This document shows, one piece after another, positions 1-7,649 of a stretch of 13,415 nucleotides of DNA. The position numbers and the translations under genes are program-made. Below the pieces are notes generated by a model, which saw only the letters and a list, made by a program, of their open reading frames with translations, ran no database searches and was not told the DNA's origin. Source of the DNA: DATKCJ01 sp035513275 (GTDB lineage Bacteria > Verrucomicrobiota > Verrucomicrobiia > Opitutales > Opitutaceae); the NCBI GenBank assembly GCA_035513275.1, contig DATKCJ010000332.1:1-13415 (forward strand). Reading direction: 5' to 3'. Position 1 is the first letter of the stretch; each line of letters begins with the position of its first letter.

Positions 1-27
1 CGCGAGCGGGGTGAGGGCCCGCTTCCT

Positions 28-60
28 GCCGGTTTGTAACGTAATACGTTACAAACCGGC
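28..60. promoter_or_regulatory. Perfect palindrome, candidate operator A
   Basis: A perfect inverted repeat with 15-bp arms around a 3-base AAT centre. Its inner 21 bp (34-54, half-site TTGTAACGTA, centre base A) recur exactly, as the reverse complement, at 81-101. The core is AT-rich in a GC-rich background. It is not followed by a T-run in either direction, which argues against an intrinsic terminator. Long, symmetric, duplicated sites are typical of operators bound by dimeric repressors such as TetR-type proteins. The likely target is a minus-strand gene starting left of the window; this assignment is inference. Confidence 0.55.
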
Positions 61-80
61 AAGGGTAAGCGCTGTGGAGG

Positions 81-101
81 TTGTAACGTATTACGTTACA
101 A
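81..101. promoter_or_regulatory. Second copy of the palindrome, candidate operator B
   Basis: A perfect 21-bp palindrome with 10-bp arms (TTGTAACGTA and its reverse complement) around a single T. It equals the core of the palindrome at 28-60 on the other strand. Centre-to-centre distance is 47 bp. It ends 15 bp before the stop codon position of the neighbouring minus-strand gene, so it could also act as a transcript 3' hairpin, but reading leftward there is no T-tract after it. Two matching sites within 50 bp favour cooperative repressor binding. Confidence 0.5.
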
Positions 102-116
102 ACGGGCTGCGGAAGT

Positions 117-1538
117 CTACTCCGCCGGGATCGCCGATTCCACCGCGGCGAGAACCTCACGCACGTTGAAGGGCTTCGGCAACAGCGGCGAACGGCGGAT
201 GAGTGGATCGTCCTCCGGATTCCGGATGCGCGCGGCGCTTGCCGTGAAGAAAGTCTGCAGCCCTGGCTGCATTTCCACGGCGCGACGCGCGAGCTCGAGC
301 CCGGGAATCGTCTCCTTCAGGTCGAGCTCGGTCACGAAGCCGTCGAACGTCGAGTTTCCGAGGAGACCCAGCGTGGCGGGCACGGACGTGCTCTTCACTA
401 CGCGGTAGCGCGAGCGCAGGATCATCTCCAGCATGTCGGCGACCGCCGGATAATCATCATGCACGAGGAGTCGCGGCCGCACGATCTCCGCGAGCGACAT
501 CATTCCCGAAAGCGCGGCCTGCAGCATCGGCTCGGTCTCGCACATCATCTTGCCCATCGGCACGAGGCCGATGCGCGCCTCGCACATCTCAAGAAGTGGT
601 CGCACGCGTCGCAGCAACTCCACCGCCTCGCGCTCGCCACTTCCGGAGAGAACCGCTCCGACACGGCTGCCGTCGTAAGGCCCGATCGCGTCGTCGGGCC
701 CGAGGTTCGCCGCGATGTCGTGCATGTGTCGGAAAAGGTCGTCGGCCTTCGTCGCAGACTCGATCAGCAGGAACGTGAGCGGCCGCTCCTCAAGCTGGCA
801 GCGGTAGAGCTCGCGCTTGAACCCGTCCATGAGGCGAGCCTGCTCGGGAGTCAGGTCGTGGATGATAACCGAGCGCGCGACGGGTCCCTCGTCGCCCGCG
901 AGGAGTGCCGCGGTCTCGGCGACAAGAAGCCGGCCGTGCCGCCGAAGGTGCGTGCGGCCGGGAAGCCGGGCTGGATCCTTCAACTCGCCGAGCGATTCGA
1001 CAACGGCATCGAGCGACGCAGCCTCGTCGTTGCAGAGCCATACTCTCGCGCGTCGGCTCGCGATGATCGGTGCGCCTTTGCCATCGAGACCGACGATGGC
1101 GACCGGGGCGCTGTCTACCAGCCGGCGCAGCACCTCCATGTTGCGGACAAGATCCCCGTGAAGAATCGCGTGGCCGACAAGCGAGGCGATGAAAGTCGAG
1201 AGCGAGGACATCAAGTGAAGGTCCTCGGCGTTGAACGGTCGCAGCCCGCGTTTCCCGGCGACGCGCATGACTCCCGTCGTGCGGCCCGAGTGCATGAGAG
1301 GCATGGTCAACTGCGATGCGGAGAACTCCACAGGCGCCCGCGGGCCCGGATCGCCGATGCGAAGATCGATGTGCGCCTTCTCAAAGACGCCCGCGCGATT
1401 GAGCGCCGACTCCACATAGCCAACAAACTCGCTGAAGTCGGAAATCCTCGTGAACGCCTCGGCGAGCCGCCGGAAAGCCTCGGCGCTTTGCGGCCGGCGT
1501 TTCTCTGCACCGCGCGACTGCACGGGTTGCATACTCAT
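117..1538 (-). CDS. GAF/PAS-like, degenerate GGDEF-like and pseudo-receiver signalling protein
   Basis: A 473-residue soluble protein with no membrane segment. Residues about 20-130 look GAF-like and 133-230 PAS-like. Residues 235-340 follow the GGDEF fold pattern, but the signature is replaced by DGSRV (289-293), so cyclase activity is not expected. Residues 355-473 form a receiver: the acidic pair D361/D362, T432 and K455 of the KPF motif are present, but the phosphoacceptor position is Glu404 (TELDL, codon 327-329). Glu there often mimics phospho-Asp, so the domain may be locked on or bind partners constitutively. No output domain follows. The start is the ATG at 1538, which overlaps the kinase stop as ATGA and has GGGAGG 10 bases upstream; a TTG further upstream at 1556 is less likely. 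It is the last gene of the operon. The GAF, PAS and GGDEF calls rest on pattern only; the receiver is the firmest. Confidence 0.8.
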   Translation of the reverse strand: MSMQPVQSRGAEKRRPQSAEAFRRLAEAFTRISDFSEFVGYVESALNRAGVFEKAHIDLRIGDPGPRAPVEFSASQLTMPLMHSGRTTGVMRVAGKRGLRPFNAEDLHLMSSLSTFIASLVGHAILHGDLVRNMEVLRRLVDSAPVAIVGLDGKGAPIIASRRARVWLCNDEAASLDAVVESLGELKDPARLPGRTHLRRHGRLLVAETAALLAGDEGPVARSVIIHDLTPEQARLMDGFKRELYRCQLEERPLTFLLIESATKADDLFRHMHDIAANLGPDDAIGPYDGSRVGAVLSGSGEREAVELLRRVRPLLEMCEARIGLVPMGKMMCETEPMLQAALSGMMSLAEIVRPRLLVHDDYPAVADMLEMILRSRYRVVKSTSVPATLGLLGNSTFDGFVTELDLKETIPGLELARRAVEMQPGLQTFFTASAARIRNPEDDPLIRRSPLLPKPFNVREVLAAVESAIPAE

Positions 1539-3664
1539 GCGGAGGCGTCCTCCCAAACGGGAAGCGTGACGACAAACGTCGTGCCCACGCCGGCCTGGGA
1601 TGAGACCTCGATCTGCCCGTCATGTCCGTCGATGATTCGTTTCACGATTGCGAGTCCTAGGCCCATGCCGCGCTTTTCGCTCCCGGTGGCCTTGGTTGTT
1701 ACGAATGGATCAAAGATCTTCGGAAGCAACTCCTGATCGATGCCGCCGCCGGTGTCGGTTACCTCCACGCGCACCGCACGCGTGGAGCCGGATTGGTCGA
1801 GGCCCGCGCACCGCACGAGGATTTTTCGCTCCTCGCGTTTCTCCATCGCGTGAATCGCGTTTTGGAAGAGGTTGAGAAACACCTGCGAGAGCTGGCCGAA
1901 ATTCCCGCGCACGCTCGGACACGCATTGGACTCAAGCACGAACGCCGTGCCGGTGTCCTGCAGCTCCCGCTTGAGGATGTCCTGCACAGCGCGCACGACA
2001 TCGGCCGCCGACACGGGCGCGAGCACCACCTGGTTGTTCTCGGCGAAGGCGGAGATGTTCTCGACGATCGTGCCGATGCGCGCGATGTCGCGGCGGACGA
2101 CCGAGCCGAACTCCTTCATGAAGTCAGGGTCGCCGTGATGTTCTGCAATCAAGTCGGAGAACGTGCGGATCGACACCATCGGGTTTCGTATCTCGTGCGC
2201 AAGGCCCGCGGCGAGTGTTCCCAGCGAGATCAATTTCTCAGTCTGGTTCATCCGGCGCTCGAGCTGGCGCGAGCGCAGGCTGAGCGCGATCTGCACGCAA
2301 AGCGCATCGAGTAGCGAGAGGTCGGAGTCCGAATAAGCGCGCCCTGCGCTGCGGGGCCCGAGCAGCAGAATTCCGAAGAAGGTGACGTCTGCAAGAATCG
2401 GCACGAGCACCTCTACGTGATGGAATCGCTGCAACTCGGCGACCTCCCGCTTCTCCTCCGGGCTGGCGCCGACTGTAGTGCGCAGCTCGTCGAGCAGCCG
2501 GCCCGACGAGGTTCCGCGGCCGAGGCGCACGACGATGTGGTCGTCCTTCAAGGAGGCGCCGATCGGGAAAGAGCTGGCGAAGTTGATCGAGCTGCGGACC
2601 TTGTAGTCGAGCTCGAGCTCGCCGCGCACGAGCACGAGCGCGCGAGTCGCGCCGAGCGCCTCGATGACGACTCTCACCGCTTGATGAAAAATATCCGCCT
2701 CCTCGTGGAGCGAAGAGATCGAGCGCGTGACCTCGCGCATCTGGCCGCGATAGCCGAGGCGAACGCGGAGCAGTCGGTTCTCGATGAAGTGGTCGAGCCT
2801 GTAGCGGAGCAGCGGTATGCCGAAGAACATGGCCGGCGTGACAAGCAGGCTGACCCCGCAGAGAAGTAGAATCATCTCCGAGTCCAGCGATCCGCCGGTC
2901 AGGTAGGTCAGGATGATCACAATGACCGGCATCGGGACGGCGAGCGCGAGGATCGCGAGCACGACGGCAAGACCCTTCACAAGCACGTAGTCGACCTCGA
3001 GCAGCCTGAAGCGGACGACAGCGTAGCTCACAACAAAGATGTATGCGCCGACGAGTCCGTTTCCGACCGGCGGAATCGGGATCGAGTACCAAAGGAAGAA
3101 GTTCGTGGAACCTCCGATGAACCCGATGACCGTGGCGTAGTAGACGTAGCCAAGTTGCGCGCGCGTCGCCGACACGGCGGCGGTGTAGGCGCGATACAGC
3201 ACCATCACTGTGCGCACCGTGAAATAAAAAAAGTGCATCAGGTAGACCGGGTAGAGCACCCCCGCGACCGGCCAGTGCGGAAAGCCTCCGCGCGGCTCCA
3301 CGCCGGTGATCATCAGCGTCGTGAGCGAGAGCCCGCCGAGCAGAAGCGCGGTCGCGTAGCCGATCTTGAGTTCCCGGCGCAGCTTGGAGGAGCGCCGCCC
3401 GGCGAGAAGCGTCGAGAAGTGAAAATAACAGAGCGGAATGAAGATCGCGCAAAACGAAACGCCCCTCGTGTAGGCCAGCGCCGAGGGGACGTCGGTGGCG
3501 ACCTGCCACAACACGTAGAAGGCAGACCACGCCGACACGGACATCGTGAAGAGACCGAAGACGGCGTTCTTGCCATCGCGCACGTTCTTCAGAAACACGG
3601 ACGCGCCGAGGATCAAGCTCGCGACCGCGTTCACGAAGGCCGTGACGATGCAGTATAGAATCAC
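1535..3664 (-). CDS. Membrane sensor histidine kinase, 7TM-type N-terminus with GAF-like region
   Basis: A 709-residue sensor kinase. Residues 1-290 hold about nine hydrophobic helices (near 2-26, 34-56, 69-90, 101-122, 136-158, 172-194, 201-222, 230-258, 263-287), resembling the N-terminal 7TM domain of histidine kinases plus two extra helices. There is no sizeable extracytoplasmic domain, so a ligand sensed within or near the membrane, such as a lipophilic one, is plausible. A GAF-like region spans about 315-475. The kinase core is intact: phosphoacceptor H490 (LAHEIRNP), N-box N602, DTGGGI at 637-642, FDPFVTTK, and GMGLGLA at 666-672. The GTG start overlaps the upstream stop as GTGA, implying translational coupling; no strong ribosome site is visible. 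It sits between the acyl-transferase/methyltransferase gene and the pseudo-receiver gene, which suggests it senses the product of the former. That ligand is inference. Confidence 0.9.
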   Translation of the reverse strand: MILYCIVTAFVNAVASLILGASVFLKNVRDGKNAVFGLFTMSVSAWSAFYVLWQVATDVPSALAYTRGVSFCAIFIPLCYFHFSTLLAGRRSSKLRRELKIGYATALLLGGLSLTTLMITGVEPRGGFPHWPVAGVLYPVYLMHFFYFTVRTVMVLYRAYTAAVSATRAQLGYVYYATVIGFIGGSTNFFLWYSIPIPPVGNGLVGAYIFVVSYAVVRFRLLEVDYVLVKGLAVVLAILALAVPMPVIVIILTYLTGGSLDSEMILLLCGVSLLVTPAMFFGIPLLRYRLDHFIENRLLRVRLGYRGQMREVTRSISSLHEEADIFHQAVRVVIEALGATRALVLVRGELELDYKVRSSINFASSFPIGASLKDDHIVVRLGRGTSSGRLLDELRTTVGASPEEKREVAELQRFHHVEVLVPILADVTFFGILLLGPRSAGRAYSDSDLSLLDALCVQIALSLRSRQLERRMNQTEKLISLGTLAAGLAHEIRNPMVSIRTFSDLIAEHHGDPDFMKEFGSVVRRDIARIGTIVENISAFAENNQVVLAPVSAADVVRAVQDILKRELQDTGTAFVLESNACPSVRGNFGQLSQVFLNLFQNAIHAMEKREERKILVRCAGLDQSGSTRAVRVEVTDTGGGIDQELLPKIFDPFVTTKATGSEKRGMGLGLAIVKRIIDGHDGQIEVSSQAGVGTTFVVTLPVWEDASA

Positions 3665-5352
3665 TTGGACGCCGAGGCCACGAACGCCTGGTTGGCAAGG
3701 GACGAGACCGCTTCGCAGTTCACGAAGCCCGCGGAGCGGAGCACCTCGAGAAGTTCCTCGCCATAATAGAACCGGTAATAGCCTTGGTCCTCCTTCACCT
3801 TGATCGCGCCAGCGGCTCGCAGGAGGTTTCGCGCGGCATCAAGCTCGCTGGGGGTCGACACGCCTTCGACATAATCGCGATAGAGCATCGAGAGATCACA
3901 AAATGGTTTCATGCTCGAGAGCACGATGCGGCCGCCCGGCCGGAGGAGCCGGTGCATTTCCTTCACGAGAGCCTCAGGGTGCTTGAGGTAGGAGATCAGG
4001 AGGCTGCACGCGATCTTGTCGAACGTGCCGTCGTCGAAGTCGATGATTCTCGAGCCGTTCGCGCGCTCCACGTAGGAATCAAAATCCATCTGCATGTATG
4101 CGAGGCCGAGCGGCGGGTCGGAGACTCCGCTCCCGGCGATGCCACCGGTGTGCCGCTCGAAAGCGTCGCCCAGGCCCGACGATGTGAGATCGATGCCGAG
4201 ATAGAACGGCGGCACGCCGTCGAACGGCATTCCACGTGTGACCAGGTCGCGGATCACCCAGAGACCGAGCAGGCCGTTGCCACAGCCCGCGTCGAGCAGC
4301 ACGTCGCCGCCATGGATTGGGCCGAAGAGATCGCCGACGAGGTTCAGGTATTCCTGGTAGTCGCCCACGTGCTCCATCAACTCGTAACGCTTCAGATACT
4401 TGCTCCAGAAATCCGGCTCCTTCTCAGTGACCGGGCGCGCGCGCTTGAGGCGCTCACGCTCGAGCTTGTTTTGACGGAGCATCGTCTTCTTGTCGGGCAT
4501 GCGGATCGCGTCGTCCTGAATCTCGCGGCCGAACGCCCAGCGGCACGTCTCCTTCACGATCTGGCGAAACGCCCTCTCGCTCGCCTCGAGGTTTTCGCGA
4601 ACCTCGTGCATCGCGCCGATGATCAAGTGCACGCGCACATTGTGGAAACGATCGCGGATCTTCGTGATCTCGTTGAAGTCCACCCAGGTGTCCGACTCGG
4701 CGGGAAACATCGACACGGGTATCTCGATCTTCTCGAGGTCGCGTATCGTGCCATCCCAATCATGCAGGTCATGGTCGACCGCACCCTTCAGGAAAATGTC
4801 GAAGTCCGCCTCGTGGCCGAGCATGTCGCCCACGCCCCAGACGCGCCCGGCGATGTGTTCGCTGATGAGATCCTCGCGGTAGACTTTGAAGAGCGTGTCG
4901 CGCACATTGACGACACCCACGATCGACACCAGGTGTCGCACTCGCACATCCGTGGCCGCGGCGCGAAGCGCGGTGCGCGCGGACAGGCTGCTCGCCACGA
5001 GACTGACCTGGGAAATCCCGAACCGCCTTTGTAGGTAATCCGTCGATGCAATGATGTCCTCGACACCGTGCTGCAGAGTGAAATCGAACATGCTGCCGTC
5101 GCTCTCGCCGACGTGCCGCGTGTGGTCGAAACGCAGGATGTTCAAGCCATTGGCCGCCAGATAATAGGCCAGTTGGATGTTGTTCTTTTTGCTCTCCCCG
5201 TATTTCGGGGTCACGACGACGAACGGCCGCCCTTCCCACTCGTCCCCTGAATGGTCGAGAAATGCCACGATCTTTTTCCCGTCGAGACTCGGGTAGATGA
5301 CCAGTTCGCTTGTTATTACCTGCTCGGCAGCGCGTTCGGACGTGGTCGACAT
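3661..5352 (-). CDS. LuxD-like acyl transferase (alpha/beta hydrolase) fused to class I SAM-dependent methyltransferase
   Basis: A 563-residue bifunctional protein. Residues 1 to about 300 resemble LuxD, the myristoyl-ACP thioesterase of bacterial bioluminescence. The nucleophile is Ser122 in SSLSA (LuxD has ASLSA instead of the usual GXSXG), with Asp221 in ESDTW and His249 in GAMHE. The spacings (99 and 28) are close to LuxD S114/D211/H241, and LuxD-like blocks HVGESDGS and VGVVNVRDT are also present. Residues about 330-563 are a Rossmann methyltransferase: motif I LLDAGCGNG near 351-359, then GIDLTSSGL, FDKIACSLL and LLRPGGRIVLSSMKP. By family knowledge the first half releases fatty acid from acyl thioesters and the second methylates with SAM; the combined product (for example a fatty acid methyl ester) is inference. 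The ATG at 5352 is chosen over an in-frame TTG at 5385. LuxC and LuxE are absent nearby, so this is not a lux operon. First gene of a three-gene operon. Confidence 0.88.
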   Translation of the reverse strand: MSTTSERAAEQVITSELVIYPSLDGKKIVAFLDHSGDEWEGRPFVVVTPKYGESKKNNIQLAYYLAANGLNILRFDHTRHVGESDGSMFDFTLQHGVEDIIASTDYLQRRFGISQVSLVASSLSARTALRAAATDVRVRHLVSIVGVVNVRDTLFKVYREDLISEHIAGRVWGVGDMLGHEADFDIFLKGAVDHDLHDWDGTIRDLEKIEIPVSMFPAESDTWVDFNEITKIRDRFHNVRVHLIIGAMHEVRENLEASERAFRQIVKETCRWAFGREIQDDAIRMPDKKTMLRQNKLERERLKRARPVTEKEPDFWSKYLKRYELMEHVGDYQEYLNLVGDLFGPIHGGDVLLDAGCGNGLLGLWVIRDLVTRGMPFDGVPPFYLGIDLTSSGLGDAFERHTGGIAGSGVSDPPLGLAYMQMDFDSYVERANGSRIIDFDDGTFDKIACSLLISYLKHPEALVKEMHRLLRPGGRIVLSSMKPFCDLSMLYRDYVEGVSTPSELDAARNLLRAAGAIKVKEDQGYYRFYYGEELLEVLRSAGFVNCEAVSSLANQAFVASASK

Positions 5353-5536
5353 GATTTTATGCCCGCTTCCCGACCGGCGGGCCAAATCGGGACAGGCATT
5401 GAGGAAATTGGTTCAAACTAACAGTTCAGCATCGCCTGGAACGACGTGAGGATGGGAGAGAATCCAGTTGCATTCAAGCAGAGACTATCGATTCTAACTC
5501 TTGCCCAGCCGAGACTTATCATTGTCCATTCCCTTG
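5353..5536. other. Divergent intergenic region
   Basis: This stretch separates the minus-strand acyl-transferase/kinase operon from the plus-strand kinase operon and must hold promoters for both. It is visibly richer in A/T than the flanking genes. It contains a direct repeat GTTCA-N8-GTTCA at about 5411-5428. No strong consensus promoter is visible in the minus direction. Part of it (5501-5536) may be coding if the plus-strand gene uses its earliest start. Confidence 0.5.
5468..5497 (+). promoter_or_regulatory. Weak candidate promoter for the soluble kinase operon
   Basis: TTGCAT at 5468-5473 could be a -35 element, and the AT-rich bases around 5491-5497 (TTCTAA) a poor -10 element at 17-18 bp spacing. 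Transcription would then begin near 5504, leaving a short leader only if the gene starts at the GTG at 5537 rather than the TTG at 5501. The match to consensus is poor. Confidence 0.2.
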
Positions 5537-7558
5537 GTGGCACACCTGTTAATCCTCGCCCAGACACCCACTCTTTCAGACCGAGTTAGGGTGTTTTCCT
5601 CATCGGCAAGTTGGAAGTCCTCCTTATTCCCCGACCTCACGGCCGCTGAGCCTGCTTTACAAGCCGGGATCTTCGACGCAGCGGTGATCATCCCCCACGC
5701 GGCGGATGCCGGGGCCGCTGCCACAGCCGGGCAACTACGCGCCCGGTATCCGTCGCTGCGCATCATCCTCTACGTGGGCACCACCCCCGCCGAGGAAAAC
5801 ATCCTCTACCTCGCGGGTTCGGACCTCGTCCTGCGCCCGCCCCTGTCGCGCGAAGCGGTCGATTCGATTCTAGGGCGGCAGGCGCCGGAGCCGTTCAGGC
5901 CGGCGGCCTACCGGCACACTCCGGCGGCCCCGCCGCCACCACCACCGGCTCCGGCTCCAGCGATGGAGTGGCGACAGCCCGCGCCGACGCTGGGGATCCT
6001 GCGCGACTTGTCGCGCGTGCTCGGCTGCTCGATCGATGACCGCCAGTTTCCGCAATCCTTCCTGGCCAAGCTCCGCGAGATCCTCGGGGTGAATCGCGCC
6101 GCGCTCTTCGTCGAGAGTCCCGACATGCAGCCGTGGCGTGGCGCATCCGTGTCTTCGCCGCGGCTCTCGTGCATCGCATCGGTGGGAATCCCGAAGGCGA
6201 TCATCGATTGCTTCGAACTCTCCCGCTCGCACGGCATCGGCGAGCATGTCGCGCGCACAGGCCAGATCGTGCGTCATCCGTTCGAGGCTCCCGCGACGCA
6301 CCGGCACGACGATCCGCGGATGATCCGCGAAATGGATATCCTCGGCGGACGCATCGCGGTGCCCGTGCACGACCGCGAGCGCTGCATCGGCGCAGTCGTG
6401 CTCGGCGGCAAGCTCACCGGCGATGCATTCTCGGCATCGGAACTCGAGATGGTTTTTCACCTGATGGAGGAGCTCGGCCTCGCGCTGCGCAACAGCTGGC
6501 TTCACGGCCAGGTCGCTGCGAGCCAACGGCTGTTCTCCGACATGCTCACTGGCATGACGAGCGGCACGCTCGTCGTCGGCGCGGACCTCAATCTGCTCCA
6601 CGCGAACCGCGCATGCGTCGAGTTCCTCGGCTCGCCGGGCACAGGCGGAGCGCCGAATCGCTTCGAGGATCTGCCGCGCGCGCTCAGGGACTCGCTCCAC
6701 GAGTTGATCGAGAAGGGCGTCGAGTCGGCGCCGTTCGAGATGGCGCTGCCGTCGAAGCCAGGCGGCGTTTTCCGGTTCACGCTCGTGCCGTTCCCCAATG
6801 ACGGAAAACTCCCGCAGCCTGCGATGGCGATCATCGAGGACTTCACGCAGGTCGAGGCCGCGAAGCGCGCGGAGATTGAGGCGGCGAACCTGAAGCTCAC
6901 CGCGCTCATGGCGCGGCGTTTCGCGCACGAGATTCGCAACTCGCTCGTGCCACTCACCACGCACCAGCAGCTCTTCGATTCCGAATACGGCAACGACGAT
7001 TTCCGCCAGTCGCTCAAGCACGCACTCGAGGTCGAGACCGGCCGCATCCAGCGGTTCACCGAGCAGATGCTCTACCTCTCGCACACGCAGCCTTCGCCGG
7101 CGGAGATCATCCCGCTCGAGCCGCTCCTGCGCGAGAGCTTCAACGCCGCGCGCACGCTCGTCAGCCCCGACGGCACGCTCGAGATCGACAGCGCCATCGA
7201 CGACCCGCTCGTGAAGGTGCACCGCCCCAGCCTCTTTCACGCTTTCAAGGAAATCTTCCTCAACTCGCTCCAGTCCGGCGGCCGGACGCCCTCGGTCGCA
7301 GTGCACATTGCAAATGCAGACCCACAATCCGGCGAGCACTCGCTCGTCGTATCGTTGCGCGACAGCGGCGCCGGCTTCAACTCCGAGACCGTCGAGCGCG
7401 CCCTCGAGCCTTTCTGCACCAAGCGAAACACCGGCGTGGGCCTCGGCCTCACAGTCGCGCGCAAGATCATCACCGACCACGGCGGCCACCTCGAGGTGCG
7501 GCTGCGCGCCCGGCCCGATGATCCCGACGTGGTTATCCGATTCCCGCAGGATTTTTGA
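5501..7558 (+). CDS. Soluble histidine kinase with pseudo-receiver, GAF and PAS domains
   Basis: Up to 685 residues, no membrane segments. Residues about 13-125 have a receiver-like fold, but the phosphoacceptor region reads FDAAVIIPH (Pro where Asp is expected) and the KPF motif reads RPPL, so it should not be phosphorylated. A proline-rich linker lies at about 140-155. GAF-like (about 165-335) and PAS-like (about 340-450) regions follow. The kinase core is complete: H476 in FAHEIRNS, N-box N588, DSGAGF at 621-626, EPFCTKRN, and GVGLGL at 645-650. There is no in-frame ATG before residue 155, so the start must be TTG (5501, 5522, 5534) or GTG (5537). None has a clear ribosome site; GTG 5537 would place the first beta strand right at the N-terminus. 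The first 40 or so codons are less GC-biased than the rest. It precedes a receiver-kinase gene and probably shares its transcript. Confidence 0.85.
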   Translation: MPSRDLSLSIPLVAHLLILAQTPTLSDRVRVFSSSASWKSSLFPDLTAAEPALQAGIFDAAVIIPHAADAGAAATAGQLRARYPSLRIILYVGTTPAEENILYLAGSDLVLRPPLSREAVDSILGRQAPEPFRPAAYRHTPAAPPPPPPAPAPAMEWRQPAPTLGILRDLSRVLGCSIDDRQFPQSFLAKLREILGVNRAALFVESPDMQPWRGASVSSPRLSCIASVGIPKAIIDCFELSRSHGIGEHVARTGQIVRHPFEAPATHRHDDPRMIREMDILGGRIAVPVHDRERCIGAVVLGGKLTGDAFSASELEMVFHLMEELGLALRNSWLHGQVAASQRLFSDMLTGMTSGTLVVGADLNLLHANRACVEFLGSPGTGGAPNRFEDLPRALRDSLHELIEKGVESAPFEMALPSKPGGVFRFTLVPFPNDGKLPQPAMAIIEDFTQVEAAKRAEIEAANLKLTALMARRFAHEIRNSLVPLTTHQQLFDSEYGNDDFRQSLKHALEVETGRIQRFTEQMLYLSHTQPSPAEIIPLEPLLRESFNAARTLVSPDGTLEIDSAIDDPLVKVHRPSLFHAFKEIFLNSLQSGGRTPSVAVHIANADPQSGEHSLVVSLRDSGAGFNSETVERALEPFCTKRNTGVGLGLTVARKIITDHGGHLEVRLRARPDDPDVVIRFPQDF

Positions 7559-7649
7559 ACCTCGGCCCCCACAGAATGTCCTTTGAACCCCCTGTCAGGG
7601 CTCACAAGGCTTGCGCCCGCCCGCCCGCGCTGATTCTCATCTGACCACG

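Noticed and set aside
28..101. CRISPR array
   Set aside because: Only two palindromic units, in opposite core orientation, with one short interval and no further repeats.
459..1736. Long plus-strand open frame of 425 codons
   Set aside because: It is antisense to the pseudo-receiver and kinase genes, rich in Arg/His/Ala/Glu as expected of a GC-rich shadow, and shows no recognisable domain.
2238..3698. Minus-strand open frame of 486 codons overlapping the membrane kinase
   Set aside because: Wrong-frame shadow with Arg-rich low-complexity translation; the overlapping frame has clear transmembrane helices and kinase motifs.
3784..5034. Plus-strand open frame of 416 codons
   Set aside because: Antisense to the LuxD-methyltransferase gene, whose catalytic motifs settle the coding strand.
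3661..5352. Bioluminescence (lux) operon
   Set aside because: Only the LuxD-like half is present; no luxA, luxB, luxC or luxE is in the window.
5870..7489. Minus-strand open frame of 539 codons
   Set aside because: Antisense to the soluble histidine kinase; composition is typical of a shadow frame.
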